This document shows positions 11,137 through 20,438 of a stretch of 64,000 nucleotides of DNA, piece by piece. The notes under the pieces were generated by a model. That model saw only the letters and a program-made list of their open reading frames with translations, did no database searches and was not told where the DNA came from. This DNA is from Lactarius indigo (taxonomy: Eukaryota; Basidiomycota; Agaricomycetes; Russulales; Russulaceae). Within the stretch, counting starts at the first letter, position 1, and each line of letters opens with the position of its first letter. Made by a program: the position numbers and the translations under genes. The stretch covers positions 27,228 to 91,227 of the forward strand of contig JAFKAC010000172.1 in the NCBI GenBank assembly GCA_025766275.1. The letters run 5' to 3'.

Positions 11137-12675
11137 ATGGGCCCACACGAGATATATGTTCGGCAGCCGTCGCTACCTACTGTGGGCCATTACGAGCTAA
11201 TTGGCAGTAGCACAAATGCCTTCCTATGGGCCCAGACATGTATATTGTCAGATACATGATAGGTTGAATTGGGCCAATGCGAGCTCATCGGCAGAATATA
11301 CAAGTGGCCATCGTAGGCCAATACAAGCTAGTTGGCAGAATATGCACATGGCTGCCATGGGCCCACACGAGATATATGTTCGGCAGCTGTCGCTACCTAC
11401 TGTGGGCCATTACGAGCTAATTGGCAGTAGCACAAATGCCTTCCTATGGGCCCAGACATGTATATTGTCAGATGCATGATAGGTTGAATTGGGCCAATGC
11501 GAGCTCATCGGCAGAATATACAAGTGGCCATCATAGGCCAATACAAGCTAGTTGGCAGAATACGCACATGGCTGCCATGGGCCCACACGAGATATATGCT
11601 CGGCAGCCGTCGCTACCTACTGTGGGCCATTACGAGCTAATTGGCAGTAGCACAAATGCCTTCCTATGGGCCCAGACATGTATATTGTCAGATACATGAT
11701 AGGTTGAATTGGGCCAATGCGAGCTCATCGGCAGAATATACAAGTGGCCATCGTAGGCCAATACAAGCTAGTTGGCAGAATACGCGCATGGCTGCCATGG
11801 GCCCACACGAGATATATGTTCGGCAGCTGTCGCTACCTACTGCGGGCCATTACGAGCTAATTGGCAGTAGCACAAATGCCTTCCTATGGGCCCAGACATG
11901 TATATTGTCAGATGCATGATAGGTTGAATTGGGCCAATGCGAGCTCATCGGCAGAATATACAAGTGGCCATCGTAGGCCAATACAAGCTAGTTGGCAGAA
12001 TATACACATGGCTGCCATGGGCCCACACGAGATATATGTTCGGCAGCCGTCGCTACCTACTGCGGGCCATTACGAGCTAATTGGCAGTAGCACAAATGCC
12101 TTCCTATGGGCCCAGACATGTATATTGTCAGATACATGATAGGTTGAATTGGGCCAATGCGAGCTCATCGGCAGAATATACAAGTGGCCATCGTAGGCCA
12201 ATACAAGCTAGTTGGCAGAATACGCACATGGCTGCCATGGGCCCACACGAGATATATGTTCGGCAGCCGTCGCTACCTACTGCGGGCCATTACGAGCTAA
12301 TTGGCAGTAGCACAAATGCCTTCCTATGGGCCCAGACATGTATATTGTCAGATACATGATAGGTTGAATTGGGCCAATGCGAGCTCATCGGCAGAATATA
12401 CAAGTGGCCATCGTAGGCCAATACAAGCTAGTTGGCAGAATACGCGCATGGCTGCCATGGGCCCACACGAGATATATGCTCGGCAGCCATCGCTACCTAC
12501 TGTGGGCCATTACGAGCTAATTGGCAGTAGCACAAATGCCTTCCTATGGGCCCAGACATGTATATTGTCAGATACATGATAGGTTGAATTGGGCCAATGC
12601 GAGCTCATCGGCAGAATATACAAGTGACCATCGTAGGCCAATACAAGCTAGTTGGCAGAATATACACATGGCTGC
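11137..12675. repeat. Seven 220-bp higher-order repeats, each built from five 43-45-bp subunits
   Basis: Copies start with TGGGCCCACACGAG every 220 bp (11,137; 11,357; 11,577; 11,797; 12,017; 12,237; 12,457) and are about 98% alike. Within a copy, TGGGCC (or TAGGCC) recurs at spacings of 45, 44, 43, 44 and 44 bp, four times followed about 17 bp later by a CGGCAG-like word, so the 220-bp unit is an amplified pentamer. The open frames of 92 codons that repeat through it are by-products. The array is cut at its eighth copy by the Ty3 element and resumes at 20,637. Confidence 0.97.
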
Positions 12676-13024
12676 TGTCACGATTCGGACTTTCGGTGCT
12701 GTGGTACGACGACTGAGAACCCTTACTGTACCGGTTGCAACTACGGCGGTAAGGTATATTAGTTGCGGACTTACATACGGTGATACGGTGATGCGATAGG
12801 CGATACGGTACGGATTGCTGACTGAGGAATCACGCCACTAATACTAGTAGTAGTAGTATTAGGGTTCGAGATGTTTCTGCGACACGTTGGACGCTCTACC
12901 TACTGTGACTCATAGCAGCGCTTGTAAGCCTGCTCGACTTGTATTTATACGGCCTCGTGAAGACCAAGACACGACATCTTGGTCTTCTTGAATCGTCACT
13001 TGTTTGCTTCTCTATTGCGGCTTA

Positions 13025-13056
<32 letters not shown>

Positions 13057-13254
13057 GCTCTACTCCCAGACTTTCGATTGAACTCCGACTTCGTTCGTGA
13101 TTAGCAAGATAGACAGAGGCCTTGCCGGTGTACCTTCGTGTATTCACTAAGGCAAGCACACGGACCTTCGCGTCGTCGTGTCGAGCATACATTCGCGCTA
13201 AGTTGTTATCGCCTCTTCGAGCTCAAGTCGAGCTAACGCCGTGGCGGCGTTACA
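12676..13254 (+). repeat. 5' LTR with TATA box and R-region hairpin
   Basis: Begins TGTCACGATT and ends GGCGTTACA. A TATA-like GTATTTATAC lies at 12,941-12,950. A perfect 11-bp inverted repeat GAAGACCAAGA / TCTTGGTCTTC spans about 12,959-12,987, and a CT microsatellite follows near 13,031-13,056. A start site about 30 bp after the TATA box falls at the hairpin's right arm (near 12,976). Confidence 0.95.
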
Positions 13255-13256
13255 TT

Positions 13257-13267
13257 AAGACCAAGAT
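13257..13267 (+). promoter_or_regulatory. Probable self-priming primer-binding site (Tf1/sushi type)
   Basis: AAGACCAAGAT two bases after the 5' LTR is exactly complementary over 11 nt to ATCTTGGTCTT at 12,976-12,986 in the R region, where the transcript is expected to start. In Tf1-type elements the mRNA 5' end folds back onto the PBS and is cleaved to prime reverse transcription, with an 11-nt match. I saw no better tRNA 3'-end match, but that was not searched systematically. Confidence 0.65.
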
Positions 13268-13273
13268 ATCACC

Positions 13274-15319
13274 GTGGCCGTAACAACTAGAGATCAGTGG
13301 ACCAGCTTCCGCCCCTACTCTCTCCCAAGAAGAGGAGAACGCAACGTCCCCACGCGCTTCTTACAAGCTGCCAGTTGGAGGGAAAGACAAGAAGAAACTG
13401 GATACTTCGTCGAGTTTAACGGACCTAGCAGGTTCCGTCCAGTTGAGTTCAACTTCGACCATTTGTGCTGGGTGGAAGTTACTTGGAACCCCATAGATTC
13501 ACAGTGGGACGCAATACGACCAGCAGGACCCAGATACCGGTGCGATATCGACGCACGAGAACTTAACAGCCGCAACGACTGGGGCCCCATTGACGGGCAA
13601 ATACGAGAGCACTCCACCGGAGAGGTAGTATCGGAAGAATCTGAGCAAAGCCAAGAAGAAGACGAAGAAAGCGAAGGACGAGAACCAAATCAAACCGAGA
13701 CCAGCGGGGGAGCTGTACAAGACCTCATTATCGAACGAGCTGAGTCCGCACACATTACAGAGCCGGAACCAATTCACATTAGATCGCCAGCCATCATGGC
13801 AACCTTGACGCAAGCGATGGAAGAAGTTGCCATCGAAGAAGCACGAGTCATAAGGGCAGAAGCCAGAGACATCCTCATGCCTATCAACCCAGAGACCGGA
13901 GTACGAATGACCGCGGACGACGCCGCAATCTTTCGAGCCATCGGGTCGGATAGGGGAGACCCCCCGTCCGGACGCCGACCAGCCATGGAACTGCCTCCGG
14001 GAATAGGAGGGCCCGATGGGGATCCGCCACCTCCACCCGGGGGAGGAGTCCCGTTTGACTTACGAAGAACCGAGCCACCAAGGGGACCACCCGCCGGACC
14101 ACCAGGGGGTGGAGGCGAAGGAGGGGGAGGTGGCGGAGATGCCGGAGGCAGAGGCCATCATAACGAGAAATTAACCGGCGAGCCACCTTCCATCTTCGAT
14201 GGAGACAGACTCAAAGTAGACCAATTTCTAACACAGTGGCACGTCTACTGGGGCATGAACTTGGATGCCCCCATCATGCGCAACGACTACAGAAGATGCC
14301 TTCTGTTTTTGTCGTACATCAAAGGCGGAGCAGTCAGTGAATGGGTCCTGTCCTTCCTGAACTGGCTCAACAGGCAAATACAACGAGGGATCAGTCCCTA
14401 CACCCGCGAGCTGTGGGACGCCGTAGCAGACGGTTTCAGCCAACGATTCGAAAACACACTGGAGCGCGAACAAGCGCAAGCAATACTACGAAAAGGGTTC
14501 AAGATGACGGGAGAGGACATTGACAAGTACGTCAATGATTTCGAACAGCTCGCACGGAAGGCTCATTATCGCCTTAACGAACCACAAACAATCGACCTCT
14601 TTACGTCGGGTCTACCGAGGGAATTGTTCAAAAACGCGTTCCAGTTCGACGACCCGATTACATTCGACGACTGGAAAAGAGCCGTACTCAAACGGCAGAA
14701 AAATTACATCCATCTCAAAGCAAGGTTGAACGAGTACAAAAACACCACGCAGCCCAAGAAACAGACCGGTAACGCGGGATGGGCACTCCCGCAGAACTTA
14801 CCTCAGACCAACCCCTGGGCCATGGACACCTCGGCCGATCGTGCAAAGGTCCGACTAGCGGGTTCCGAAGACATCGACTTTAACAAGTTACCTCACCACA
14901 ACTGGCAAACACCTCCGTTCCCACCAAGAGGAGGGCCGGGCGCAAGAGGACGCGGCAGAGGGGGGTCGAGGCGAGACTTAAGGAACGTCCTCTGTTATAA
15001 CTGTCACGCCCCGGGACATCTCTCACGAAATTGCCCCCATCCGCGTGCGTCAGGAAACTGGCAGAACGCGCCATCGAGCAGTCGGATGACCGAGACTGCA
15101 TGGCACCAAGGACCCGTATCGCAATACGAACCCTCGCTACCCGGATACATGACCCCGGCACCTAGCGCGACACCGGCGCCCCAAATTAACGCGGCAAGTA
15201 CGAAGACGGCGGGAGAACAAGCAAAGGAGTGGCTCACGCAGGTGGCCAATAGTACGGATGAGGTAAAGGACCTCATCCTTCAAGATCTGTGGGGAAAGGA
15301 GGGTTTTCGGGACGCCTGA
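13274..15319 (+). CDS. Gag polyprotein of the Ty3 element (no in-frame ATG at its expected start)
   Basis: An open frame of 681 codons begins after TAA at 13,256. The natural start is position 13,274, which reads GTG in a near-ideal context (ATCACC-GTG-GCC). The first in-frame ATG is codon 174 (nt 13,796). The upstream codons look truly coding (TSFRPYSLPRRGER, FDHLCWVEVTWNP), so this is probably an ATG-to-GTG change. The capsid domain lies at about residues 305-495 (DRLKVDQFLTQWHVYW, ILRKGFKM, FTSGLPRELF). One CCHC zinc knuckle, CYNCHAPGHLSRNC, is at nt 14,992-15,036. A P/G-rich linker (residues 235-295) precedes the capsid. Gag packages RNA in the cytoplasmic particle. Its end overlaps pol in the -1 frame. 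Confidence 0.93.
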   Translation: MAVTTRDQWTSFRPYSLPRRGERNVPTRFLQAASWRERQEETGYFVEFNGPSRFRPVEFNFDHLCWVEVTWNPIDSQWDAIRPAGPRYRCDIDARELNSRNDWGPIDGQIREHSTGEVVSEESEQSQEEDEESEGREPNQTETSGGAVQDLIIERAESAHITEPEPIHIRSPAIMATLTQAMEEVAIEEARVIRAEARDILMPINPETGVRMTADDAAIFRAIGSDRGDPPSGRRPAMELPPGIGGPDGDPPPPPGGGVPFDLRRTEPPRGPPAGPPGGGGEGGGGGGDAGGRGHHNEKLTGEPPSIFDGDRLKVDQFLTQWHVYWGMNLDAPIMRNDYRRCLLFLSYIKGGAVSEWVLSFLNWLNRQIQRGISPYTRELWDAVADGFSQRFENTLEREQAQAILRKGFKMTGEDIDKYVNDFEQLARKAHYRLNEPQTIDLFTSGLPRELFKNAFQFDDPITFDDWKRAVLKRQKNYIHLKARLNEYKNTTQPKKQTGNAGWALPQNLPQTNPWAMDTSADRAKVRLAGSEDIDFNKLPHHNWQTPPFPPRGGPGARGRGRGGSRRDLRNVLCYNCHAPGHLSRNCPHPRASGNWQNAPSSSRMTETAWHQGPVSQYEPSLPGYMTPAPSATPAPQINAASTKTAGEQAKEWLTQVANSTDEVKDLILQDLWGKEGFRDA

Positions 15320-18300
15320 ACCCGTCAGTCTGGGTGAGGGCTCTACAATGTAATTCTGTAATCGTGACAACGCGCTATCGATCTCTGCGAATTCCAGTGA
15401 CTGTCCGAACGAATTATCAAACGACTGAAACAAACGCATTGGTCGACTCCGGAGCGACCGATAACTTTATCAAACCAAGCATGGCAGCCAAGGCAGGAAT
15501 CCCGGCACAGGCGTTAGAAACGCCTCGCAAGATATGGAACATAGACAACACAGAAAACAAAGCTGGGTTAATCACTCATTACGTTAACCTAGAGGTAAAA
15601 ACGCGTGGACAGATCAAAAAGATGACCTTCCTGGTCACCGACCTCGGAAGCGAGAACATGGTACTCGGCTATCCATGGCTGAGCGCCTTCGAGCCCACCA
15701 TTAGCTGGGCTACGGCAACAACACACCCCGACGTGCAGCCCGTAGTGCTAGCCACTACGGAAGAATTACTCGCTGCGTCCGCGACGCGAGCTCTCATTGT
15801 CGCAGAAAAAGAAGACATTCTACGGGAACTGCAAGAAGAGACCTTTGCACGAGCCACGACCTCGACGGAGTTGGCCATATCAGCAAAACAACAGCAGACG
15901 GCAGCTGTGCTGCCACCCGAATACGCAGAGTTTAGCAACCTCTTTAACGAACAGGCCTCGCACCGCTTTCCCCCGGCCAGACCGTGGGACCATGCCATTG
16001 ATTTCAAACCATCAGCACCGGCGGCTATAGACTGCAAAATATACCCCATGACGCAACAAGAAGAAGGCGAGCTCAAGGAGTTTTTGGATGAAAAATTGAA
16101 GCAGGGTTACTTACGCCCCTCCATATCCCCGTACGCATCTTCCTTCTTTTTTATTAAAAAGAAGGACGGGAAACTGCGGCCTGTTCAGGACTATCGAGTC
16201 ATCAACTCGCATACCATCCGCAATCAATACCCGCTGCCACTCATCCAAGATCTCATTTTGGATCTCAGCAACGCCCACATATACACCAAACTTGATGTTC
16301 GATGGGGCTACAACAACATACGTATTCGCGAGGGCGATCAAGAGAAAGCGGCGTTCAAGACCAAATTTGGTCTCTTCGAACCAACGGTCATGTTCTTTGG
16401 CCTCACCAACTCCCCGGCTACCTTCCAAGCCATGATGAACCACATTTATCGTGATACAATCATGAAACATGATCGCCTTGGCACCACGATACGTGTCTAT
16501 ATGGATGATATCGGAATCGCGACTCATTTTGACCATGATCTAGCCGCCCACATCTCGGCTGTCCGCGACGTTCTGCGCGTCGCCAAGGAACACGACCTCT
16601 ACTTCAAGCTCGAGAAATGCCTTTTCCATCAACCGCGAATGGATTACCTGGGGGTAATCCTTGAAAGGGGGGTAACTCGCATGGACCCCGTAAAAGTTCA
16701 AGGCATCAAAGACTGGCCAACGCCCACGAAGGTCAAAGACGTTCGATCCTTTCTGGGCTTCTGCAACTTTTACAGACTCTTCATTCGCGGTTTCGCGAAC
16801 CACGCAAAGCCGTTGACTAAACTAACACGAAAAGACGAGGAGTGGAGATGGACAGAAGTAGAAGAAGAGGCATTCAATACCCTAAAACGCCTCGTAACGG
16901 AAGAACCAGTACTGGCACATCCAGTCCTCCAAGACCCGTTCGAATTGGAGGTCGACGCCTCGGGATACGCGGTGGGAGCCGTACTCCTACAGAAAAAAGC
17001 TGACGGAAAGCGACACCCAATAGGATACTATTCAGCGACGCTTTCCGAAGCCGAACGCAACTACGACATCTATGACCTGGAATTATTGGCCATAGTCAAG
17101 GCGTTGCGAAACTGGAGGCCGCTACTCGCAGGAGCCCCACACAAGATCAAAATTTACTCGGACCACCTCAATCTGCAGTACTGGAAATCACCGCAGAAGA
17201 TCAGCAGACGCGTCGCCAGGGAAGTACTGGAGCTTTCAGAGTACGACTTTGAGATTCACCACATCAAAGGAAAAAACAATGGCCGAGCGGACGCGCTGTC
17301 ACGTCGACCGGACTATGACCAGGGAACGGAAGACAACAGCAAGGTGGTGGTATTACCACCCGAAATCTTTGTCCGAACCCTTAACACGGCAAGGACACTC
17401 ACCCTCAACCCGAACCTGGCGCAGCCGCGACATCAACAAGACGAGGAAGTAATCAAGGTATGGGCCGACCCCCACCAACTAAAGAAAATCCAAGGAGAGT
17501 GGTATAAGGACGGCAGGTTCGTGATAACCGGACCAGCATCGACGCACCGCGTACTGATCCATGACCACCACGACCTGCCGATACACGGCCATCCGGGAAT
17601 CGCAAAAACACAACGAATCCTGGAGAGGCACTATTGGTGGCCACGAATGCGAAAGGACGTGTACGAGTACGTCCAGGGATGCGCGGAATGTCAACGAAAC
17701 AAGGTAAACACGCGTCCTATACGAGCGGCGCTATACCCCATCACACCGGTACTCGACGCGCTCCCCTTCCAAACGGTAGCGATCGATTTCATCACCAAGT
17801 TGCCAATATCCGAAGGGCATGACAGCATCCTCACCGTCACCGACCACGACTGTAGCAAAGCTTCAGTATTTATACCATGTCGGGAAGAAATATCCGCAGA
17901 AGAAACTGCCGCACTGTACGTCAGTCACGTCTTTAAACGATTCGGGCTACCGCGCAAAATCATCAGCGACCGAGACCCCCGCTTCACGTCCAAGTTCACA
18001 AGGGAAGCGTGCCGCATTTTAGGGGTGCAGCAAAACATATCCACGGCGTACCACCCGCGCACCGATGGACAGTCGGAAAGGACCAACCAATGGTTGGAGC
18101 AATACTTGCGCTTCTGGGTAAATGAACGCCAAAACAATTGGACCACGTATCTACCAATAGCTGAATTTGCGCATAACAATTGGCCCCACGAACACATGAA
18201 ACAATCGCCGTTTCAGCTCCTGATGGGATACGATCCGCGAGCTGATTGGACCGATAAGCCATCCCCTCTTCCACAAGTAACCGCGCGACTGACACAGCTG

Positions 18301-20028
18301 AAAGAAGCTAGAATGGACGCTCAACGCCTTATGAAGAAGGCGCAAGAGGCATGGGTACGCAACAAAGATACGCCCAAGTTCCGCGTCAACGACCTCGTAT
18401 GGCTAGAAGGGAAGCATCTTCGGACCAATCAACCCACGGCAAAATTAGCGGCGCGACGCCACGGACCTTTTAGGGTGATCCAGGTGATGTCGCCCTATAA
18501 CTATCGATTGGAACTTCCCACGCAGTGGAGCATACATCCAGTGTTCCACATCGATCTTCTCACACCCTACAAGCAAACTCCCCTACACGGGGAAAACTTC
18601 ACGCGCCCGCCGCCAGAACTGATTGATGGCGAAGAAGAATACGAGGTCGAGGCCATTTTGGACTCCCGGCATTTCGGCAGAGGCAAACGCCTGCAGTACC
18701 TCGTCAAATGGAAGGGGTATCCAGACTCGGAGAATCAGTGGGTCAACAAGGAGGACGTCTTTGCGCCAGAAGCGCTCCGCCTATATCAGGAAACACAAGC
18801 GCGCGGACAACAAGTTAAAACGAGCAGCGCAAGAGTCGAAGGAAGTCATCCCTCTTTCCTCCGATCTCTCATCTCTCACATGCCTACATCCCCTCTGCGT
18901 CATGTCACCCAAGCAGCGCTCCTCGACTCCCTCGCACAAGACGCCCACGCCCTCTTGGCTGAGGACGACGACACCGAGGTACCCGACCCTCAAATCACGC
19001 CATGGACACCTCTTAGACCAACAGAGGGGCCTATCACCGCACAAGAGTGGGCCAACGTCGTCACCAGATTCCCTGACCCCACTACTACCCCTGACGACGA
19101 ACCCGCCGTCATCCACGTCTTCCGAAACGACCGCGGAGAACGCGAGCCGATCGCCGCTATCCCCCCAAGCGACGACCTCATCGGCGTTCGCGGAGTTTTC
19201 CCGAGCAACGACCAGCGTTCAAGCGCTGATGGAGTACGAGTTGGAGGGGTGGAGGAGGGTGGCGGCGGAGTGGCAGAAGGAACAGCTCGATTCCGCAGCG
19301 GCCCGACTGAGGGAGATGCGCGAGCGACGGCAGCGATGGAGGCAGCTGAGGCTGGCCATGACGACGACGATTACTACCCGGCACGCCATGCCTTCCTTCG
19401 AACGAAAAGCGACCCTACTAATCCCCTCATCACGCCCTGGCTCGTCTACACCGACGGGTCCCCCATGTATCGAGGGCGTATCCGTGTACCCGGCGCCGCC
19501 GATCATCGTCCGTTCACCGCCGCCGACGACCCCGCGCATGTCATTGCGCCTGAAGGGTTCAGGGCGAACCGACGACCCCATCACATTCGATACCCCATCA
19601 CCGGACCCGACGGAGTAGAGAGGGACGCGTCCCATGTCCAGATCATTGGAGGGGCGGACCCCCTGATACTGGGAGTGATACCGGGGTCGCCGCACGTGTA
19701 CGGTAAGCCCTTCTACGCCGAGCCGCATGTGTCAGCGGCCCTTCGCCCCACGTATCCCCACGAAGACCTTGTGGTCTTCGAGGCGGACCGCATCACCGAC
19801 CGCGCGCTCAACCGCATCAACGACGAGTCGCTTACTGCGGAGGTCACGCGCTTTCGCGCGGCCAGCTACGAGCTGGATCGACTCCGAGCCCGAGTAGCGC
19901 AGCTCCGCGCTATGATCGAGTGTGCGCAGGACGATCGACGCGACTCCATCTATCGGTTGGAGCGCGCCACGGCGCTGGAGCGCATTGCCGACGAACAGCG
20001 AGATTGGCCGGCGCGGGACTTTCGGTGA
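15289..20028 (+). CDS. Pol polyprotein: protease, reverse transcriptase, RNase H, integrase, chromodomain
   Basis: The frame is -1 relative to gag, has no own ATG near its start, and is intact for 1,579 codons. Numbering codons from nt 15,289: retropepsin DSGAT at D53; RT with LRPVQDYRVIN and YMDD at 404-407; RNase H with LEVDASGYAVGAV at D556 and YSDHLNLQYW; integrase HHCC finger (HGHPGIAKTQ...CAECQRNK) and catalytic D833, D894, E930 (D-60-D-35-E); GPF/Y-like ARRHGPFRVIQVM; chromodomain at about 1115-1167 (EYEVEAIL, YLVKWKGYPDSENQW), which in chromoviruses steers integration to marked chromatin. A 410-residue C-terminal tail follows, acidic then coiled-coil (LRARVAQLRAMIE). All catalytic residues are present. 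With the near-identical LTRs this suggests a recently active copy. Confidence 0.97.
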   Translation: MGKGGFSGRLNPSVWVRALQCNSVIVTTRYRSLRIPVTVRTNYQTTETNALVDSGATDNFIKPSMAAKAGIPAQALETPRKIWNIDNTENKAGLITHYVNLEVKTRGQIKKMTFLVTDLGSENMVLGYPWLSAFEPTISWATATTHPDVQPVVLATTEELLAASATRALIVAEKEDILRELQEETFARATTSTELAISAKQQQTAAVLPPEYAEFSNLFNEQASHRFPPARPWDHAIDFKPSAPAAIDCKIYPMTQQEEGELKEFLDEKLKQGYLRPSISPYASSFFFIKKKDGKLRPVQDYRVINSHTIRNQYPLPLIQDLILDLSNAHIYTKLDVRWGYNNIRIREGDQEKAAFKTKFGLFEPTVMFFGLTNSPATFQAMMNHIYRDTIMKHDRLGTTIRVYMDDIGIATHFDHDLAAHISAVRDVLRVAKEHDLYFKLEKCLFHQPRMDYLGVILERGVTRMDPVKVQGIKDWPTPTKVKDVRSFLGFCNFYRLFIRGFANHAKPLTKLTRKDEEWRWTEVEEEAFNTLKRLVTEEPVLAHPVLQDPFELEVDASGYAVGAVLLQKKADGKRHPIGYYSATLSEAERNYDIYDLELLAIVKALRNWRPLLAGAPHKIKIYSDHLNLQYWKSPQKISRRVAREVLELSEYDFEIHHIKGKNNGRADALSRRPDYDQGTEDNSKVVVLPPEIFVRTLNTARTLTLNPNLAQPRHQQDEEVIKVWADPHQLKKIQGEWYKDGRFVITGPASTHRVLIHDHHDLPIHGHPGIAKTQRILERHYWWPRMRKDVYEYVQGCAECQRNKVNTRPIRAALYPITPVLDALPFQTVAIDFITKLPISEGHDSILTVTDHDCSKASVFIPCREEISAEETAALYVSHVFKRFGLPRKIISDRDPRFTSKFTREACRILGVQQNISTAYHPRTDGQSERTNQWLEQYLRFWVNERQNNWTTYLPIAEFAHNNWPHEHMKQSPFQLLMGYDPRADWTDKPSPLPQVTARLTQLKEARMDAQRLMKKAQEAWVRNKDTPKFRVNDLVWLEGKHLRTNQPTAKLAARRHGPFRVIQVMSPYNYRLELPTQWSIHPVFHIDLLTPYKQTPLHGENFTRPPPELIDGEEEYEVEAILDSRHFGRGKRLQYLVKWKGYPDSENQWVNKEDVFAPEALRLYQETQARGQQVKTSSARVEGSHPSFLRSLISHMPTSPLRHVTQAALLDSLAQDAHALLAEDDDTEVPDPQITPWTPLRPTEGPITAQEWANVVTRFPDPTTTPDDEPAVIHVFRNDRGEREPIAAIPPSDDLIGVRGVFPSNDQRSSADGVRVGGVEEGGGGVAEGTARFRSGPTEGDARATAAMEAAEAGHDDDDYYPARHAFLRTKSDPTNPLITPWLVYTDGSPMYRGRIRVPGAADHRPFTAADDPAHVIAPEGFRANRRPHHIRYPITGPDGVERDASHVQIIGGADPLILGVIPGSPHVYGKPFYAEPHVSAALRPTYPHEDLVVFEADRITDRALNRINDESLTAEVTRFRAASYELDRLRARVAQLRAMIECAQDDRRDSIYRLERATALERIADEQRDWPARDFR
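15292..15298 (+). promoter_or_regulatory. Candidate -1 ribosomal frameshift heptamer GGGAAAG between gag and pol
   Basis: In the gag frame the bases read G-GGA-AAG, exactly the X-XXY-YYZ layout, seven codons before the gag stop (15,317). Slipping back one base gives GGG-AAA and continues directly into the pol frame. A GGGTT...AACCC pair and CGGG...CCCG pair just downstream could form a stimulatory hairpin. Confidence 0.6.
18902..19618 (+). CDS. Possible overlapping ORF in the +1 frame of the pol tail
   Basis: A second frame stays open from 18,623 to 19,618 alongside pol; its first well-placed ATG (TC-ATG-TCACCC) is at 18,902, giving 238 codons. The section from 19,200 to 19,330 encodes a convincing amphipathic helix (ELEGWRRVAAEWQKEQLD and RLREMRERRQRW), while the pol frame there is glycine-rich and low complexity. 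Either the tail is dual-coding or a short accessory protein is made here. No known domain seen. Confidence 0.35.
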   Translation: MSPKQRSSTPSHKTPTPSWLRTTTPRYPTLKSRHGHLLDQQRGLSPHKSGPTSSPDSLTPLLPLTTNPPSSTSSETTAENASRSPLSPQATTSSAFAEFSRATTSVQALMEYELEGWRRVAAEWQKEQLDSAAARLREMRERRQRWRQLRLAMTTTITTRHAMPSFERKATLLIPSSRPGSSTPTGPPCIEGVSVYPAPPIIVRSPPPTTPRMSLRLKGSGRTDDPITFDTPSPDPTE

Positions 20029-20044
20029 GTCGGGGTCTCACGCT

Positions 20045-20057
20045 GAAAAGGGGGTGA
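20045..20057 (+). other. Polypurine tract of the Ty3 element
   Basis: GAAAAGGGGGTGA immediately before the 3' LTR start at 20,058; the same string precedes the LTR at 20. It primes plus-strand DNA synthesis. Confidence 0.85.
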
Positions 20058-20406
20058 TGTCACGATTCGGACTTTCGGTGCTGTGGTACGACGACTGAGA
20101 ACCCTTACTGTACCGGTTGCAACTACGGCGGTAAGGTATATTAGTTGCGGACTTACATACAGTGATACGGTGATGCGATAGGCGATACGGTACGGATTGC
20201 TGACTGAGGAATCACGCCACTAATACTAGTAGTAGTAGTATTAGGGTTCGAGATGTTTCTGCGACACGTTGGACGCTCTACCTACTGTGACTCATAGCAG
20301 CGCTTGTAAGCCTGCTCGACTTGTATTTATACGGCCTCGTGAAGACCAAGACACGACATCTTGGTCTTCTTGAATCGTCACTTGTTTGCTTCTCTATTGC
20401 GGCTTA

Positions 20407-20438
<32 letters not shown>

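Noticed and set aside
11032..12799. Series of 92-codon frames as a gene family
   Set aside because: They are one frame of the 220-bp satellite repeated; they have no independent starts, introns or domain.
13274..15319. Gag beginning at the first in-frame ATG (13,796)
   Set aside because: The 173 upstream codons look coding and the GTG at 13,274 has an ideal start context, so a lost ATG fits better; use of 13,796 cannot be excluded.
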